DNA of 41,431 nt from positions 1-41,431 of the forward strand of contig JWZX01003371.1 in NCBI GenBank assembly GCA_001275005.1, in the 5' to 3' direction. Each line of letters starts with the position of its first letter. The stretch's first letter is position 1. A model generated the notes under the pieces. It saw only the letters and a list, made by a program, of their open reading frames with translations. It had not been told where the DNA came from and searched no databases. Positions 9,551-19,424 of this stretch are shown one piece after another. Source of the DNA: Chrysochromulina tobinii. Taxonomy: Eukaryota > Haptophyta > Prymnesiales > Chrysochromulinaceae. The translations under genes were made by a program, and so were the position numbers.

Positions 9551-9709
9551 GACCCAAGAGGCAATTCATGAGCACGCTCATGCTTATGAGTCGTGCGCTG
9601 ACGTTGGGCTTTTCGGCCGATTGCGCAAATTTTCGGCCGAAACTGTTTGATACAATTGTATCGTTGACGAATTCCCGAAATCCGAGCATTTGACGAAATC
9701 GTACTCGCA

Positions 9710-11409
9710 ATGGCCGGTCGGGTCAGGGGCGTCACGGCAGCAGCGCTGCGCGGCCAGCGACGCTGCTTCTCGAGCAAGCAGCGCGTGGTCGACCCAACGC
9801 GCTGGATCAAAGGGAGCGGGAGCAACAAGCTCGCCGGGTCGCCCGACGAGGCGATCGCTGACATCTTCCCGGGCGCCACGCTGTGCGTTGGCGGCTTTGG
9901 GCTCTGCGGCAGTGCGCGCGCTGCACCCCCTGCCCACACGGCCATGCAACCCACCTTCGAATCCGCATGTGCGCACACTCATCTTAGTTTCTCGCCGTGC
10001 GCGCCGCAGTCCCAGAGAATCTCATCGCCGCGCTGGTGCGCAAGGGCACCAGTGAACTGACGGTGGTGAGCAATAACGCCGGAGTTGACGACTTTGGCCT
10101 GGGCCTCCTGCTTAAGACGGGCCAAATCAAGAGGATGATCTCGTCTTACGTCGGTGAAAACAAGACATTTGAGCGCCTGTACCTGACCGGCGAGCTCGAG
10201 GTCGAGCTCACGCCTCAGGGCACGCTGGCAGAGCGGATGCGTGCAGGAGGCTCGGGCATCCCCGCCTTCTACACACCATGCGCCGCGGGCACGATCATCC
10301 AGGAGGGTGGCGTGCCGATCAAGTATCGTAAGGACGGATCTGTCGAGATCGAGAGCAGCCCGCGCGAGATTCGCAATTTCAACGGCCGCGATTTCGTCCT
10401 CGAGCAGGCGATTGTGGGCGACTTTTCGATCGTGAAGGCATGGAAGGCGGACACGCGAGGCAACCTCGTCTTCCGAGGGACGGGGCGCAACTTCAACGTG
10501 GACGCGGCGATGGCGGGCAAGATTTGCATCGCCGAGGTCGAGGAGATCGTGCAGGCGGGCGCCATCCCGCCCGATCAGGTCCATCTGCCCGGCGTGTACG
10601 TGCATCGCGTCGTCCAAGGCCAGTCGTACGAGAAACGCATCGAGAAGCGAATGACGGGCGGTGGCGCATCGGCCAACGCGGCGGAGATGATTGCGCAGAC
10701 GCTCTCGCCCGAGCGCCTGCGCATCGTCAAGCGCGCGGCCATGGAGTTCGAGGACGGTATGTATGTCAACCTCGGCATTGGCATCCCGACCCTCGCCTCC
10801 AACTTCGTGTCTCCGAACGTGCGCATCGAGCTGCAGTCCGAGAACGGCCTGCTCGGCATCGGACCCTACCCGATCAAGGGTCAGGAGGATCCGGACATGA
10901 TCAACGCGGGAAAGGAGACGGTGACGTCCATCCCCGGCTCATCTACGTTCTCGTCGTCCACATCGTTCGGCATGATCCGCGCGGGCAAGGTGCAGCTCAC
11001 CTTGCTAGGCGCCCTCGAAGTCGCCTCCAACGGCGACCTTGCCAACTGGATCATCCCGGGCAAGATGGTCAAGGGGATGGGCGGGGCGATGGACCTGGTG
11101 AGCAGCGGCAGCCGCGTGGTCGTGACTATGGAGCACACGGCCAAGGGAGGCAAGCACAAGATCCTGCCGCGCTGCTCGCTGCCGCTCACAGGCAAGCGCG
11201 TGGTCCATCGGATCATCACAGAGCTCGGGGTATTCGATGTGATGCCCGGGCGTGAGCACGGCCATCCAGATTGCGAGCACGAGGGCCTCGAGCTCATCGA
11301 GATTGCCGACGGCGTCTCTATCGACGACGTACGCCTGGCGACTGGCGCCGACTTCCGCGTGGCCGATGGCTACCGCTCACGCTGGCTCAAGCCCATGGGA
11401 GGGCAGTAG
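9710..11409 (+). CDS. OXCT1: succinyl-CoA:3-ketoacid CoA transferase (two exons)
   Basis: A mitochondrial enzyme that moves CoA from succinyl-CoA to acetoacetate or another 3-oxoacid. Exon 1 is 9710-9911 and exon 2 is 10010-11409. The 98-base intron 9912-10009 begins gtgcgcg and ends ccgcag. Splicing in phase 1 restores the family motif GGFGLCGIPENLI exactly, which proves the junction. The product has 533 residues, close to the usual 520. Subunit A-like and B-like halves are fused, as in eukaryotes. The catalytic glutamate is in LQSENGLLG (about residue 345), which forms the glutamyl-CoA thioester. The leader [20 protein letters not shown] is a typical presequence. Reading through without splicing would add an unrelated stretch and end early. 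Confidence 0.95.
9912..10009 (+). other. intron of the CoA-transferase gene
   Basis: GT-AG intron of 98 bases, phase 1. The joined codon is A (9911) plus TC (10010-10011), giving Ile of the conserved GIPENLI motif. Confidence 0.92.
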
Positions 11410-11966
11410 CAAGGGCTGCAACGCACAGCAGGAGCAGCGAATGTGTCGGGTTGACGGTGGTTAGTCAGCCAGTCCTACCATAGGGAGTTAGCCGGTGACC
11501 TGACGTGTTAAGGTCGCAAGGTGGAATGCTTGTGGGACGGACGGTAGTGCCGGGAATGATGCTTGATGACGCCTTAAGCGTTATATAAGGAGGCGTGTGA
11601 GAGAGGAGAGAGAGAGAGGGAGGGAGCAGTGCATTATCGTGTGTCGACTGTGTGTAGGACAGTTTGCATTCTGTACCGTAGTACACGCCCATCACTTGGG
11701 GAGGTACTGAACGACCTCCGGACCCAGCAGCGGCACCCGATTACACATTCACAGCACCCGGCCCAAGAGCCAAGGCCCGCATGTGAGCCTCACCGCTCAA
11801 CTCTCGCCATGCAACTCCCATAAACATAGCGCAACACGCCAAAATGGAGTCTGCGATTCGCTGACACCGTCGCAGCCGTCGAGCTGCACCCACACGGATT
11901 ACTTTGGACCCACAACCCATCAAAAATCCGTCCTGACACCCAACGAACATCTTGGGCGGCGCATCA
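11410..11966. other. convergent gap with a TATA-like box and GA tract
   Basis: No coding frame is recognised. At 11581 there is ttatataagg, followed by a GA-rich tract (gagagaggagagagagagaggg, up to 11627). The two together look promoter-like, yet no gene is visible immediately to either side in a fitting orientation. Confidence 0.35.
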
Positions 11967-12941
11967 TCATGTATTGTGGCGCCTAAGTGTCTCATCCGTA
12001 TCCTCTTTCGGGTGATTTGTCACGTCATGTGTGTTGATGCGTGCCTCGGCTGCCTCCGCGAGGACAGGCTGGTTGTGCCGCCAAGTACCATTATACACCA
12101 CCTCGCCAGCAGCGTTGGTGAAGATGCCATGCGGCCCGTGGCGCATGCCATCCGTAAAATGGCCTGCGTACTCCGCACGCAGCTGCGTTGAGTTAGTCGA
12201 TGCCGCCGCGCCGCCGTGGCTCGCACCACGCGCCCCCGCCCCTGGCTGCTCAAGTGGCCACACGTATCGGCCGTGGCCATGTTTCCGGTCGTCGCGCCAG
12301 CCTCCAATGTACACCGCGCCGTCAGCGTACGAGAGCCGGCCAACGCCGTCACGCTTGTCGTGCGCCCACGCGCCAAGATATACCGTGCCGCCGGCCAAGT
12401 AAGTCTGTGTGCCTTGGCCATGTCGTTCACCCGTGTGAGGATTGCGCTCTCCAACAAAGCCATTATCTCCAGCGTACGCCTCTCGCCGTTTGGCCGCCGC
12501 ATGCCTACGCAGATGCTCGTATCTCGTACGGTCGTATGCCTTGACGTCGCTCGCGGCCGCTCTCTTCACAGCGGCGTCGCTGTCAATGCGCCCCGGGAAT
12601 TCAGACATCGATTGGAAGTTGCTGGCTGCCGGGTTTGCACACTGCGGGTACGCACGCTTGCCCCCGTACACCACCTTTGACCGAGGCACGCCCGGATACA
12701 ACTTCGGATGCAAGCGCGGGAAGAAAGATCCACGTGCTCTCGACGCTCTTACGGCCGCCTGTAGAGCCTCATCGGCCTGCTCGACGATGCTCATCACGTT
12801 GCTTGAAGTTGCGTGTGCCTTACTCGATGTCCCCTTGTTATTCTGCCGCATAGCTCCTTGCCCAGGCAGCTGTGCTGGTGCAAGCGGCGGCGGCTGGAGC
12901 GCGGTGCAATTTCTGCTGCGACTCGTGCTGCTGCGGCACAT
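11967..12941 (-). CDS. MORN-repeat protein
   Basis: A 324-residue protein if started at the ATG at 12941; a second ATG at 12851 would give 294 residues starting MRQNNKGTSS. The C-terminal half has MORN repeats: GERHGQGTQTYLAGG, then YLGAWAHDKRDGVGRLSYADG, then YIGGWRDDRKHGHGRYVW. After a Gly/Ala/Ser-rich insert comes another, YAGHFTDGMRHGPHGIF, and then YNGTWRHNQP. MORN repeats form elongated beta structures found at membranes and in flagellar or cytoskeletal proteins. The N-terminal half is basic, with no known domain. An even longer open frame upstream lacks ATG and would overlap the end of the next gene. Confidence 0.85.
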   Translation of the reverse strand: MCRSSTSRSRNCTALQPPPLAPAQLPGQGAMRQNNKGTSSKAHATSSNVMSIVEQADEALQAAVRASRARGSFFPRLHPKLYPGVPRSKVVYGGKRAYPQCANPAASNFQSMSEFPGRIDSDAAVKRAAASDVKAYDRTRYEHLRRHAAAKRREAYAGDNGFVGERNPHTGERHGQGTQTYLAGGTVYLGAWAHDKRDGVGRLSYADGAVYIGGWRDDRKHGHGRYVWPLEQPGAGARGASHGGAAASTNSTQLRAEYAGHFTDGMRHGPHGIFTNAAGEVVYNGTWRHNQPVLAEAAEARINTHDVTNHPKEDTDETLRRHNT

Positions 12942-12997
12942 GAGGTCAGCGTGCACGAATCGCAGCACGCGCTCTCGTTCACCCGCGAGCTGGTACG

Positions 12998-13996
12998 TCA
13001 AGTGACTGCGATCCCACCCGCCCACAGACCTGCAGTGCACACAGCAAGCATTCCTGCATTCAGCATGCTATACAGAGTGCGTGAGGGCATGCTTTGAGCC
13101 AACGCGACAGACATCTTCCACAGGGCTGTGTCCCAGTTTTGCCACGGGCCGAGCGCGGGGCCAACAGCGGGCAATGTATTGTCGGGCAGCACGTTGGCGA
13201 TCGCGAGCCCGCGCATGTCCTGCAGGTACATAGCGATCCACAGGTCGTCGTGCAATCTAAAGTGGCCGTTGACGCGGCACGCGAGCGAGTAGAAGTGGAG
13301 CATCGCCGTGTGCCGCACGCTCGCCATCTCGCTCGCACGTCCAGACTGCTCCACGTCCAGACTCACGATCGTCTTGGTGGCTTCTGCCGCCACGCCAGGA
13401 GCCACCAAGTCGATCTTACCCTTCCACCCGGCCACGATGTCTGTCAACGTTCGCGCCAGCACGTGGCGCGCATCGAACGCGAGGATGTCGGCGCCCTGGC
13501 CGACGCGCAGCGGCGTCTGCGGTAGGTCGTACGTATAGAAAGAGAAGGCAGCCGATGGGTCGCGAAGTATGGCTGCCTCGAGCAGCGCGAGCGCACTGGG
13601 CTGGTAGAATCTATCGTCATCGCAAATGACGGCAAATGCTTGTCGCCCCAAAGGCTGGCTCGCAAGCAGCGTGGCGAGCTGGCCGACGGCGCAGAGGATT
13701 TTGGAGCCTGGGCCGTAGTCCGCCTCGCACTCCGTCACCGAGAGAAGCGGGTGCGGCTGGATGCGCGATGCATCCACAGTTTCGTTCGGAAACCGATGAT
13801 AGAATCGCGGCAGCGAGAGCAAGATCTTGTCCGGTGGGCGAGTCTGCTGAACGAGCGATCGGACGACGCGGTCGATGAGATGCACGCGCCGCGGGATGGT
13901 GGTGAGCGTCATATAGAGTAAGGGCCCCCGCGTGCCAGCCGGGCACACGGCAGAGTTTGTGCAGATTTGTGCGCTGGCGAAGCCCAGCAGCATCAT
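12998..13996 (-). CDS. glycosyltransferase-2-like secreted or membrane protein
   Basis: A 332-residue protein from the ATG at 13996. The N-terminus is a short hydrophobic stretch (MMLLGFASAQ) followed by cysteines, consistent with a signal peptide or anchor. Residues 28-60 read YMTLTTIPRRVHLIDRVVRS then QTRPPDKILLSLP, like the first beta strand and helix of GT-A glycosyltransferases. YGPGSK (94-99) and the acidic CDDDRFY (125-131) would be nucleotide-sugar and metal binding. HDDLWIAMYL follows late in the domain, like the acceptor-side acidic motif. The C-terminus is hydrophobic. The sugar and acceptor are unknown. The open frame reaches about 60 bases further 5' (with an in-frame TAA before it) but has no ATG, so a small upstream exon is possible. 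Confidence 0.75.
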   Translation of the reverse strand: MMLLGFASAQICTNSAVCPAGTRGPLLYMTLTTIPRRVHLIDRVVRSLVQQTRPPDKILLSLPRFYHRFPNETVDASRIQPHPLLSVTECEADYGPGSKILCAVGQLATLLASQPLGRQAFAVICDDDRFYQPSALALLEAAILRDPSAAFSFYTYDLPQTPLRVGQGADILAFDARHVLARTLTDIVAGWKGKIDLVAPGVAAEATKTIVSLDVEQSGRASEMASVRHTAMLHFYSLACRVNGHFRLHDDLWIAMYLQDMRGLAIANVLPDNTLPAVGPALGPWQNWDTALWKMSVALAQSMPSRTLYSMLNAGMLAVCTAGLWAGGIAVT

Positions 13997-14659
13997 GGCG
14001 AGGAAGATGATGCGGCCAGGCCGCGCCCCTCGCTCGCGGATTGATTCGTGGTTCAACGCGGTCGAGTCACGGTGAACTTATGAGGCGAACCAAGTTTCGT
14101 CTGTGTCAGGTTACGTCAAATGCGTTGAATGAGATCGTCTGTTTGCATGCATTCATATTCTGCCGAAACTTGAGCCGCATGGGCCGGCGCTTCCAAGCCG
14201 TGGTACGAAATGTTCGACCCCGAAATCGACCCGATCATGCCCGATAAAGCCGGTGGGCGAGGCTCCCGGGCAGCGATATTTGCTCATAAGAGCACGTGTG
14301 ACGTGTCGACAAAGTGCATCGACAAAGATACATGTCATGTAAAGGGGCCAAACGCGTCGTCTTGGGCACATAATCACAGTTGTGGTGACTGTGAAAGCTG
14401 CGGAATTCCAGTGCCTGCATGAGTCTTGTCATTAAGTTTAAGAGCTACAACGTACCAAGGATGTTAAGTATACTTCTGTAATCAGGTTTAAGGTGTTAAG
14501 TAGGCTCCAATGCATACGCAAGCACGTCGACCAAAGTTCGAACACTTCGACGAAACAACCGTAACGGTAGGTAACGCACCTTGATGTCGGACCTGGCGCT
14601 CTATGCGGTCGTGCGTCAACTCGTGCGTCCTGTCCGAGGAGGTCCATTGAAACGTGTCA
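13997..14659. other. divergent gap, nothing recognised
   Basis: Lies between the start of the glycosyltransferase-like gene (-) and the sulfatase (+). Base composition is more AT-rich than in the genes. I searched it for a missing N-terminal sulfatase exon and did not find a convincing one. Confidence 0.4.
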
Positions 14660-16238
14660 ATGATGACAAAGCCCTACACGCTTTCACTCCTGGTAGCCAC
14701 GCACCGGTGTGACCGCCCGCAAGCCCGAGCTTCATCTGGGTTCAACCCCGACGAGATGCGCGCCGAGTCCGCCTACGGCGAGGTGCCGATGCCCAACCTC
14801 GACCGGCTCACTGCGGGCGGCGTGCGCTTCACCCAGTGTCATACGTCCCACACGACGTGCAGCCAGTCGAGGGCGAGCTTCATGACGGGCTGGCCGACGC
14901 ACGTCAACGGGCACCGCTCGCTGTGGTCGCTTGTGCGCGACTCCGAGCCTAACGTCTTCCGCTATTTGCACGACGACGGCTACGACGTCTACTGGTGGGG
15001 CAAGAACGACAACCTCGAGGACACGGCCATGATGCACTCAACGATGCACCGCGAGGCGGGCAATGGCGGCGACCACAACGGCACGAAACTATTTGCGTTC
15101 GGCGATCCGCGCTACTACTCCTTCCTCTACCCGCCGCTCGACGCGTCGCACGCCAACAAGACGCAGGACTGGTACAACGTGAACGAGGCGATCGAGTTCC
15201 TCAAGAAGCGCACGCCATCGTCGCCGCCGTTTATGATCTTCCTTCCGCTGCTGCTGCCGCACCCGCCGTACTCATGCCCCGAGCCTTGGCACTCGATGGT
15301 GGACCCGGCTACCGTCCAGATGCACCGACCCATCTCGACCGCGGCCGATGCCAAGCCCGACTTCCACGGCTATCTGCGCCAGTTCACGCACCAGGACCAG
15401 CTGAACGCCAGCGAGGCGGAGCTGCTGTACCGGCAGGTGCGCGCCACGTACCTCGGGTGCACCGCATACTCGGACTCTCTTCTCGGCCTCCTCCTCGACG
15501 CGCTCGACGCCACCGGCCTAGCCAACGAGACGGCCGTGATGCACTTTGCTGACCACGGCGATTACGCAGGCGACTGGGGCCTCGTTGAGAAGTGGCCGTC
15601 CGGTGTGGAGGATGTGCTGACGCGCGTGCCTCTGGTTGGTGCGCGCACCGTTCGTGCCTTCGGCCGTGCGTGGGGTGGAGGTCGGCGACGTGGTACAGCT
15701 CTTCGACATCGTCGCGACCACGCTCGAGCTCGCGTCCATCAAGCCGGAGCACGTGCACTTCTCGCGCTCTCTCATGCCATACATGAGCGCGAGTGCGAAG
15801 CCCGCCGGGTTCACGCCGCGCGCGTTCGTTTACACCGAGGGCGGTTACGCGACCAACGAGCCGCGTGACCACGAGGGCTGGGACGGGCTGCCGGACGAGA
15901 AGGACGACTATTATTACAAGGAGTTACTCGAGCAGGATCTGCCGATCTCCGTGTGCCGCGCCGTCTCGGTGCGCAACCTCACCGCCAAGCTCGTGTTTCG
16001 GAGCGATCCGAAGGCACCAGACCACTACTCCGAGCTGTACGATCTCGTGGCCGACCCGTTCGAGCTGTCCAACAAGTACGCCGACCCCGCCTACGCGCCG
16101 CTCCGGGCGGAGCTCAAGGAGGAGATGCTGCGATGGCTCGTGCAGACCTCGGACATCACGCCCTGGTCCGTCTGCGATCGCAACTCGGGCAAGTGCGACA
16201 AGACGCCCTTCCGCCGCCGCCGCCGCCGCCGCCAGTGA
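14660..16238 (+). CDS. sulfatase with frameshift(s), reading frame broken
   Basis: An alkaline-phosphatase-fold sulfatase. The first frame carries PDEMRAES (metal-binding side), MPNLDRL, the formylglycine-site region TTCSQSRASFMTGW with Cys at 14858, GYDVYWWGKNDN, and the late metal motif HFADHGDYAGDWGL followed by EKW and RVPL. At about 15638 the frame changes by one base. Sulfatase homology then continues without a gap (APF, then VVQLFDIVATTLELA, then YDLVADPFELSNKY) to a stop at 16238. The N-terminal strand just before PDEM also reads better in another frame (FIWVQP at 14731-14748), suggesting a second extra base in the cccc run at 14746-14749. Either the gene is decaying or the assembly has homopolymer errors. 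The tail encodes eight Arg from a (gcc)n microsatellite. The true start is uncertain. Confidence 0.82.
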
Positions 16239-17371
16239 AGGGCCGCAGGCCCGCAGCGACCGGGCGCACCGCACCGCAGCATACTGTCAGCCCCCCATGC
16301 GGCTCCTGTGAGCATCGTTCGAGTGCAGCGGAGCGGCTCTAAGGTCAGGTCTTGCACCTAGTACAATAGCTTTAGTAAAGCATCCGCCCCCATGGGGCTA
16401 CGGAAGCTGTAAGGCGATATCGTGTGGGAATGACGCCGTGGCTGCTGACTGATGCTAATGCCGTGGCCTCATGCCCCCCAGCGGCAGCAGGCAGCGCCCT
16501 GCGGCGCGTGGCTGCTTTTCCGTTTTCGGCGCAATGCCCAATGCGGCCCAGGGCCCCCGCGCCCGCGGCCCATCGCGTGCCCCCGCGTGCGCGCACACCC
16601 GCGGACGGCGCGGAGGCGCAGGTGGGCGGGCCGCATAGCGGCTGCAGCGGCCCCTGTGGCGCGTGGCTGCTTGCGCATGCGGCGCCCCCCGGAGCCATCC
16701 CGCCAGCGGCCTGTGGCGCGTGCTTGCGGCGGCCACCGGAGACCGCTCCGCAGACCTCCATCCGGAGAGCACCACGCCACAAGATTACTCGAGACCACCA
16801 GGAGACCACCCGGAGAGCGCGCCCCTGACCGCTGATGTGCCGCACTCCGTAATCTGGTGGTCTCCGGAGGCCGCCGTCTCCGGAGTAATCTGGTGGTCTA
16901 CGACGAAGTGCGAACGCTTCTTCCTACAAGCTCCTTTCCAGATGTCACCGGCGACCTTATGACGAAATCCTTGCAGGTGGCGACGATCAAACGAAACAAC
17001 ATGGCAATAAATTACAAAAATTAGCTAGGCAAAATTCTACCCCTATAACGCTATGTCAAGTCAAGTCAAGTCACCGTCCGAAGGAAATGCATGAGGCAGT
17101 CCTGTCACTCATGAAACAAGTGCGGTCTACTCGGCCGTGATCGGGCTCATGTTGGCTCATGTCCGCCCAGGAGACCTCGGTCCCTACTACATAAACTACA
17201 GACAACCTCCGTAAAGGTAAACACAACAAACGGGAAGCGTGGACCGCCATGCATGGTGCCAAGCCTATCGAATGTGCTCTCGAGGCTATAAACATTGTGC
17301 CTGGAACTATTCTATTTTCTATTCTCGGAACTTAAACATCACTAAAATTTCGCGGTGCAAAAGTGGCGCAA
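16239..17371. other. long intergenic stretch with hairpin repeats
   Basis: No gene is recognised. A very GC-rich, low-complexity block lies at 16480-16740; its long open frames are composition artefacts. Repeats related by inversion lie at 16783-16901 (separate entry). Around 17053-17072 the pentamer tcaag/gtcaa repeats. The final part must hold the promoter of the LRR gene. Confidence 0.45.
16783..16901. repeat. direct and inverted repeats around agaccaccag
   Basis: gagaccaccag (16791-16801) is a perfect inverted match to ctggtggtctc (16854-16864). taatctggtggtct occurs as a direct repeat at 16850-16863 and 16886-16899. The 8-base palindrome ctccggag also recurs. The arrangement can form alternative hairpins and may be a remnant of a small mobile element. 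Confidence 0.6.
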
Positions 17372-19384
17372 ATGGGCTCATCCAACTCGAAGGGCTCCAC
17401 CTCCACCTCGACAGAGGCCACCACGATTCGCGCTGTGCTCCGCCGAGTCCTCCGCCGAGTCCTCCGAGGAGCTCGAACTCCGACGAGCCGCGACTTGCTC
17501 ACCGGCGGCCTCGGCGCGCCGCCCACGGCCCAGTCGCAGACGATCGTCGCGAACGCACCGAACCCCTACTTTGACGTTGAGACGCTGCTCGCGTCGGTGG
17601 GGAGCGGCGCGATCGCGGCGGTGAAGGGCACCTGGCTCGTCGGCCTGCACAAGCGCGGCGGCCGCCTCTCGCGCCGGCAGGACCTTCCGCCCGAGGCCTT
17701 TTGGTCGGCGCTCGAGCTGCGGAGGGTCGCGCGGGCGCTTGGCGACGACTTTGGCGTGCTCTTCGTCGCGCTGTCGTACCGGTGGCTCACAATGGAGCAC
17801 CCCGACCCCGACGGCTTCCACCTCGGCATCGTGGCGTCGGTCGCCGAGCTCTACCTCAATCAGAGGGGGTGGAAAGATAAATATGGGTTTGACCAATATT
17901 CGCAGCTCACCAGGGCGTTCCGGAAGCACGGGCTCGGCCTCCCCGAGTTCGCGCTGTTCTGGGACTATGCGAGCCTGCACCAGCCGCCGCGCACCGATGC
18001 CGAGGCGGAGCTCTTCCCCAAGGGCCTGAAGAACTCCAATGTGTGGTATGGCCACGCGTGCACCGTCGTGTGGATGCAGAGTGAGCTGCCCGAGGGGTTT
18101 GCGGCGCGGATGCGGGCGAGCGAGCCGCCCCTCGCGGAGACGTACGAGGACTCGGGCTGGTGCTACGTCGAGGCCGCCATCAGCGCCACCATCAAGCCCG
18201 GCTTCCTGCGCCTCGACCTCGCCAAGCGTACGGATCGGGCGATGGCGTGCACCTACGGGCCCGGGGAGCGGTGGGATGAAGCCGACGACATGCTCGCACG
18301 CTCGTGCGCGCGGCGTCGGCCGCCACCGCCGTCGCCGGAAACGGTCCGGCGCCTGCTGCAGACGGAGAAGCGCTTCACCAACTCGTCCGACGTGAGCAAG
18401 GTTGCGGACCTGTACGCAACCTTCTTCGGCAAGGTCATCAACGTCAGGGAGCTCAAGTTCCAAGGGCTCGAGTGGGGCGACGCTGACGTCGTCGAGCTGT
18501 GCGAGGTGCTGCCCCGCTTTGCAGCCTTGAGGACGCTCGACCTCTCCGACAACAAGATCGGTCCGGAGAGCGCATCCGCACTCGGCGAGGCGCTCAAGGT
18601 CAACGCGGTCCTGACCACCCTGGACTTGAGCACCAACAGCATCGGTCCAGAGGGAGCCTTCGCGATCGCGGAGGCGCTCAAGGTCAACGCGGTGGTCACC
18701 ACCCTCTACCTCAGAGGCAACAACATCAAGGATGAGGGTGCCAAGGCGATCGCGGAGGCGCTGAAGGTCAACGCGGTGGTGACCAAGCTGTGGCTCCAAA
18801 GCAACGGCATCGGGGATGAGGGTGCCATCGCGATCGCGGAGGCGCTGACGGTCAACACGGTGGTGACCACCCTCGACCTCGAGAACAACTCCATCGGGGA
18901 TGAGGGTGCCATCGCGATCACGAAGGCGCTGAAGGTCAACACGGTGGTGACCACCCTCTCCCTCGGGGGCAACAACATCGGGGATGAGGGTGCCATCGCG
19001 ACTGCGGAGGCGCTGAAGGTCACGGCGGTCCTGACCCGCTTGGACTTGAGCCTCAACCCCATCGGCGACAATGGTGCCAAGGCGATTGCAGAGGCGCTGA
19101 AGGTCAACGCGGTCCTGACCGAGCTGAGCCTCTGGAACAACAACATCGGTCCAGAGGGAGCCATCGCAATCGCGGAGGCGCTGAAGGTAAACGCGGTGGT
19201 GACCAAGCTGTTCCTCAATGGCAACAACATCGAAGACGACGGTGCCAAGGCGATCGCGGAGGCGCTGAAGGTCAACGTGGTCTTGACCATTCTCTCCCTT
19301 GGACAAAATAATTTGGGAGATGCAGGGAAAACAGCGGTGCAAGATGCTGCAAAGGGCCGGAGTGGATTCCAGTTAACCCTGTAG
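17372..19384 (+). CDS. HET-like domain plus leucine-rich-repeat protein, predicted N-myristoylated
   Basis: A 670-residue protein. It starts MGSSNSKG, with Gly2 and Ser6 as in N-myristoylated proteins. Residues about 110-310 hold a domain resembling the fungal HET domain: VALSYRW (132-138), ALFWDYASLHQPPRT in the middle, WYGHACTVVWM, and SGWCYVEAAIS (W263). From about residue 387 come ten ribonuclease-inhibitor-type LRRs of exactly 28 residues, with consensus LTTLDLxxNxIGDEGAxAIAEALKVNAV. No nucleotide-binding (NB-ARC or NACHT) domain lies between. HET domains trigger cell death in fungal incompatibility; LRRs commonly sense ligands. A membrane-tethered sensor or effector is my inference. The start is the ATG at 17372; upstream in-frame codons have only GTG. 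The antisense strand is also open for 654 codons, a by-product of the repeats. Confidence 0.82.
   Translation: MGSSNSKGSTSTSTEATTIRAVLRRVLRRVLRGARTPTSRDLLTGGLGAPPTAQSQTIVANAPNPYFDVETLLASVGSGAIAAVKGTWLVGLHKRGGRLSRRQDLPPEAFWSALELRRVARALGDDFGVLFVALSYRWLTMEHPDPDGFHLGIVASVAELYLNQRGWKDKYGFDQYSQLTRAFRKHGLGLPEFALFWDYASLHQPPRTDAEAELFPKGLKNSNVWYGHACTVVWMQSELPEGFAARMRASEPPLAETYEDSGWCYVEAAISATIKPGFLRLDLAKRTDRAMACTYGPGERWDEADDMLARSCARRRPPPPSPETVRRLLQTEKRFTNSSDVSKVADLYATFFGKVINVRELKFQGLEWGDADVVELCEVLPRFAALRTLDLSDNKIGPESASALGEALKVNAVLTTLDLSTNSIGPEGAFAIAEALKVNAVVTTLYLRGNNIKDEGAKAIAEALKVNAVVTKLWLQSNGIGDEGAIAIAEALTVNTVVTTLDLENNSIGDEGAIAITKALKVNTVVTTLSLGGNNIGDEGAIATAEALKVTAVLTRLDLSLNPIGDNGAKAIAEALKVNAVLTELSLWNNNIGPEGAIAIAEALKVNAVVTKLFLNGNNIEDDGAKAIAEALKVNVVLTILSLGQNNLGDAGKTAVQDAAKGRSGFQLTL
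18532..19370 (+). repeat. 84-base LRR-coding tandem repeat, ten copies
   Basis: Ten in-frame copies of an 84-base unit, with shared blocks gcgatcgcggaggcgctgaaggtcaacgcg (differences of a few bases) and variable surface codons in the LxLxxN strand. Lengths do not vary between units. Confidence 0.9.
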
Positions 19385-19424
19385 ATTGTGCGAGCACTGT
19401 GAACTTGTGTGGATCGCTGTTTCG

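Noticed and set aside
16424..16845. Several overlapping open frames of 100-157 codons on both strands
   Set aside because: Extreme GC-rich, Pro/Ala/Arg low-complexity translations with no motif; composition alone explains them.
17378..19342. 654-codon open frame on the minus strand opposite the LRR gene
   Set aside because: It is the shadow of the 84-base repeats in GC-rich DNA. Its translation has no family features, while the plus strand shows canonical LRRs.
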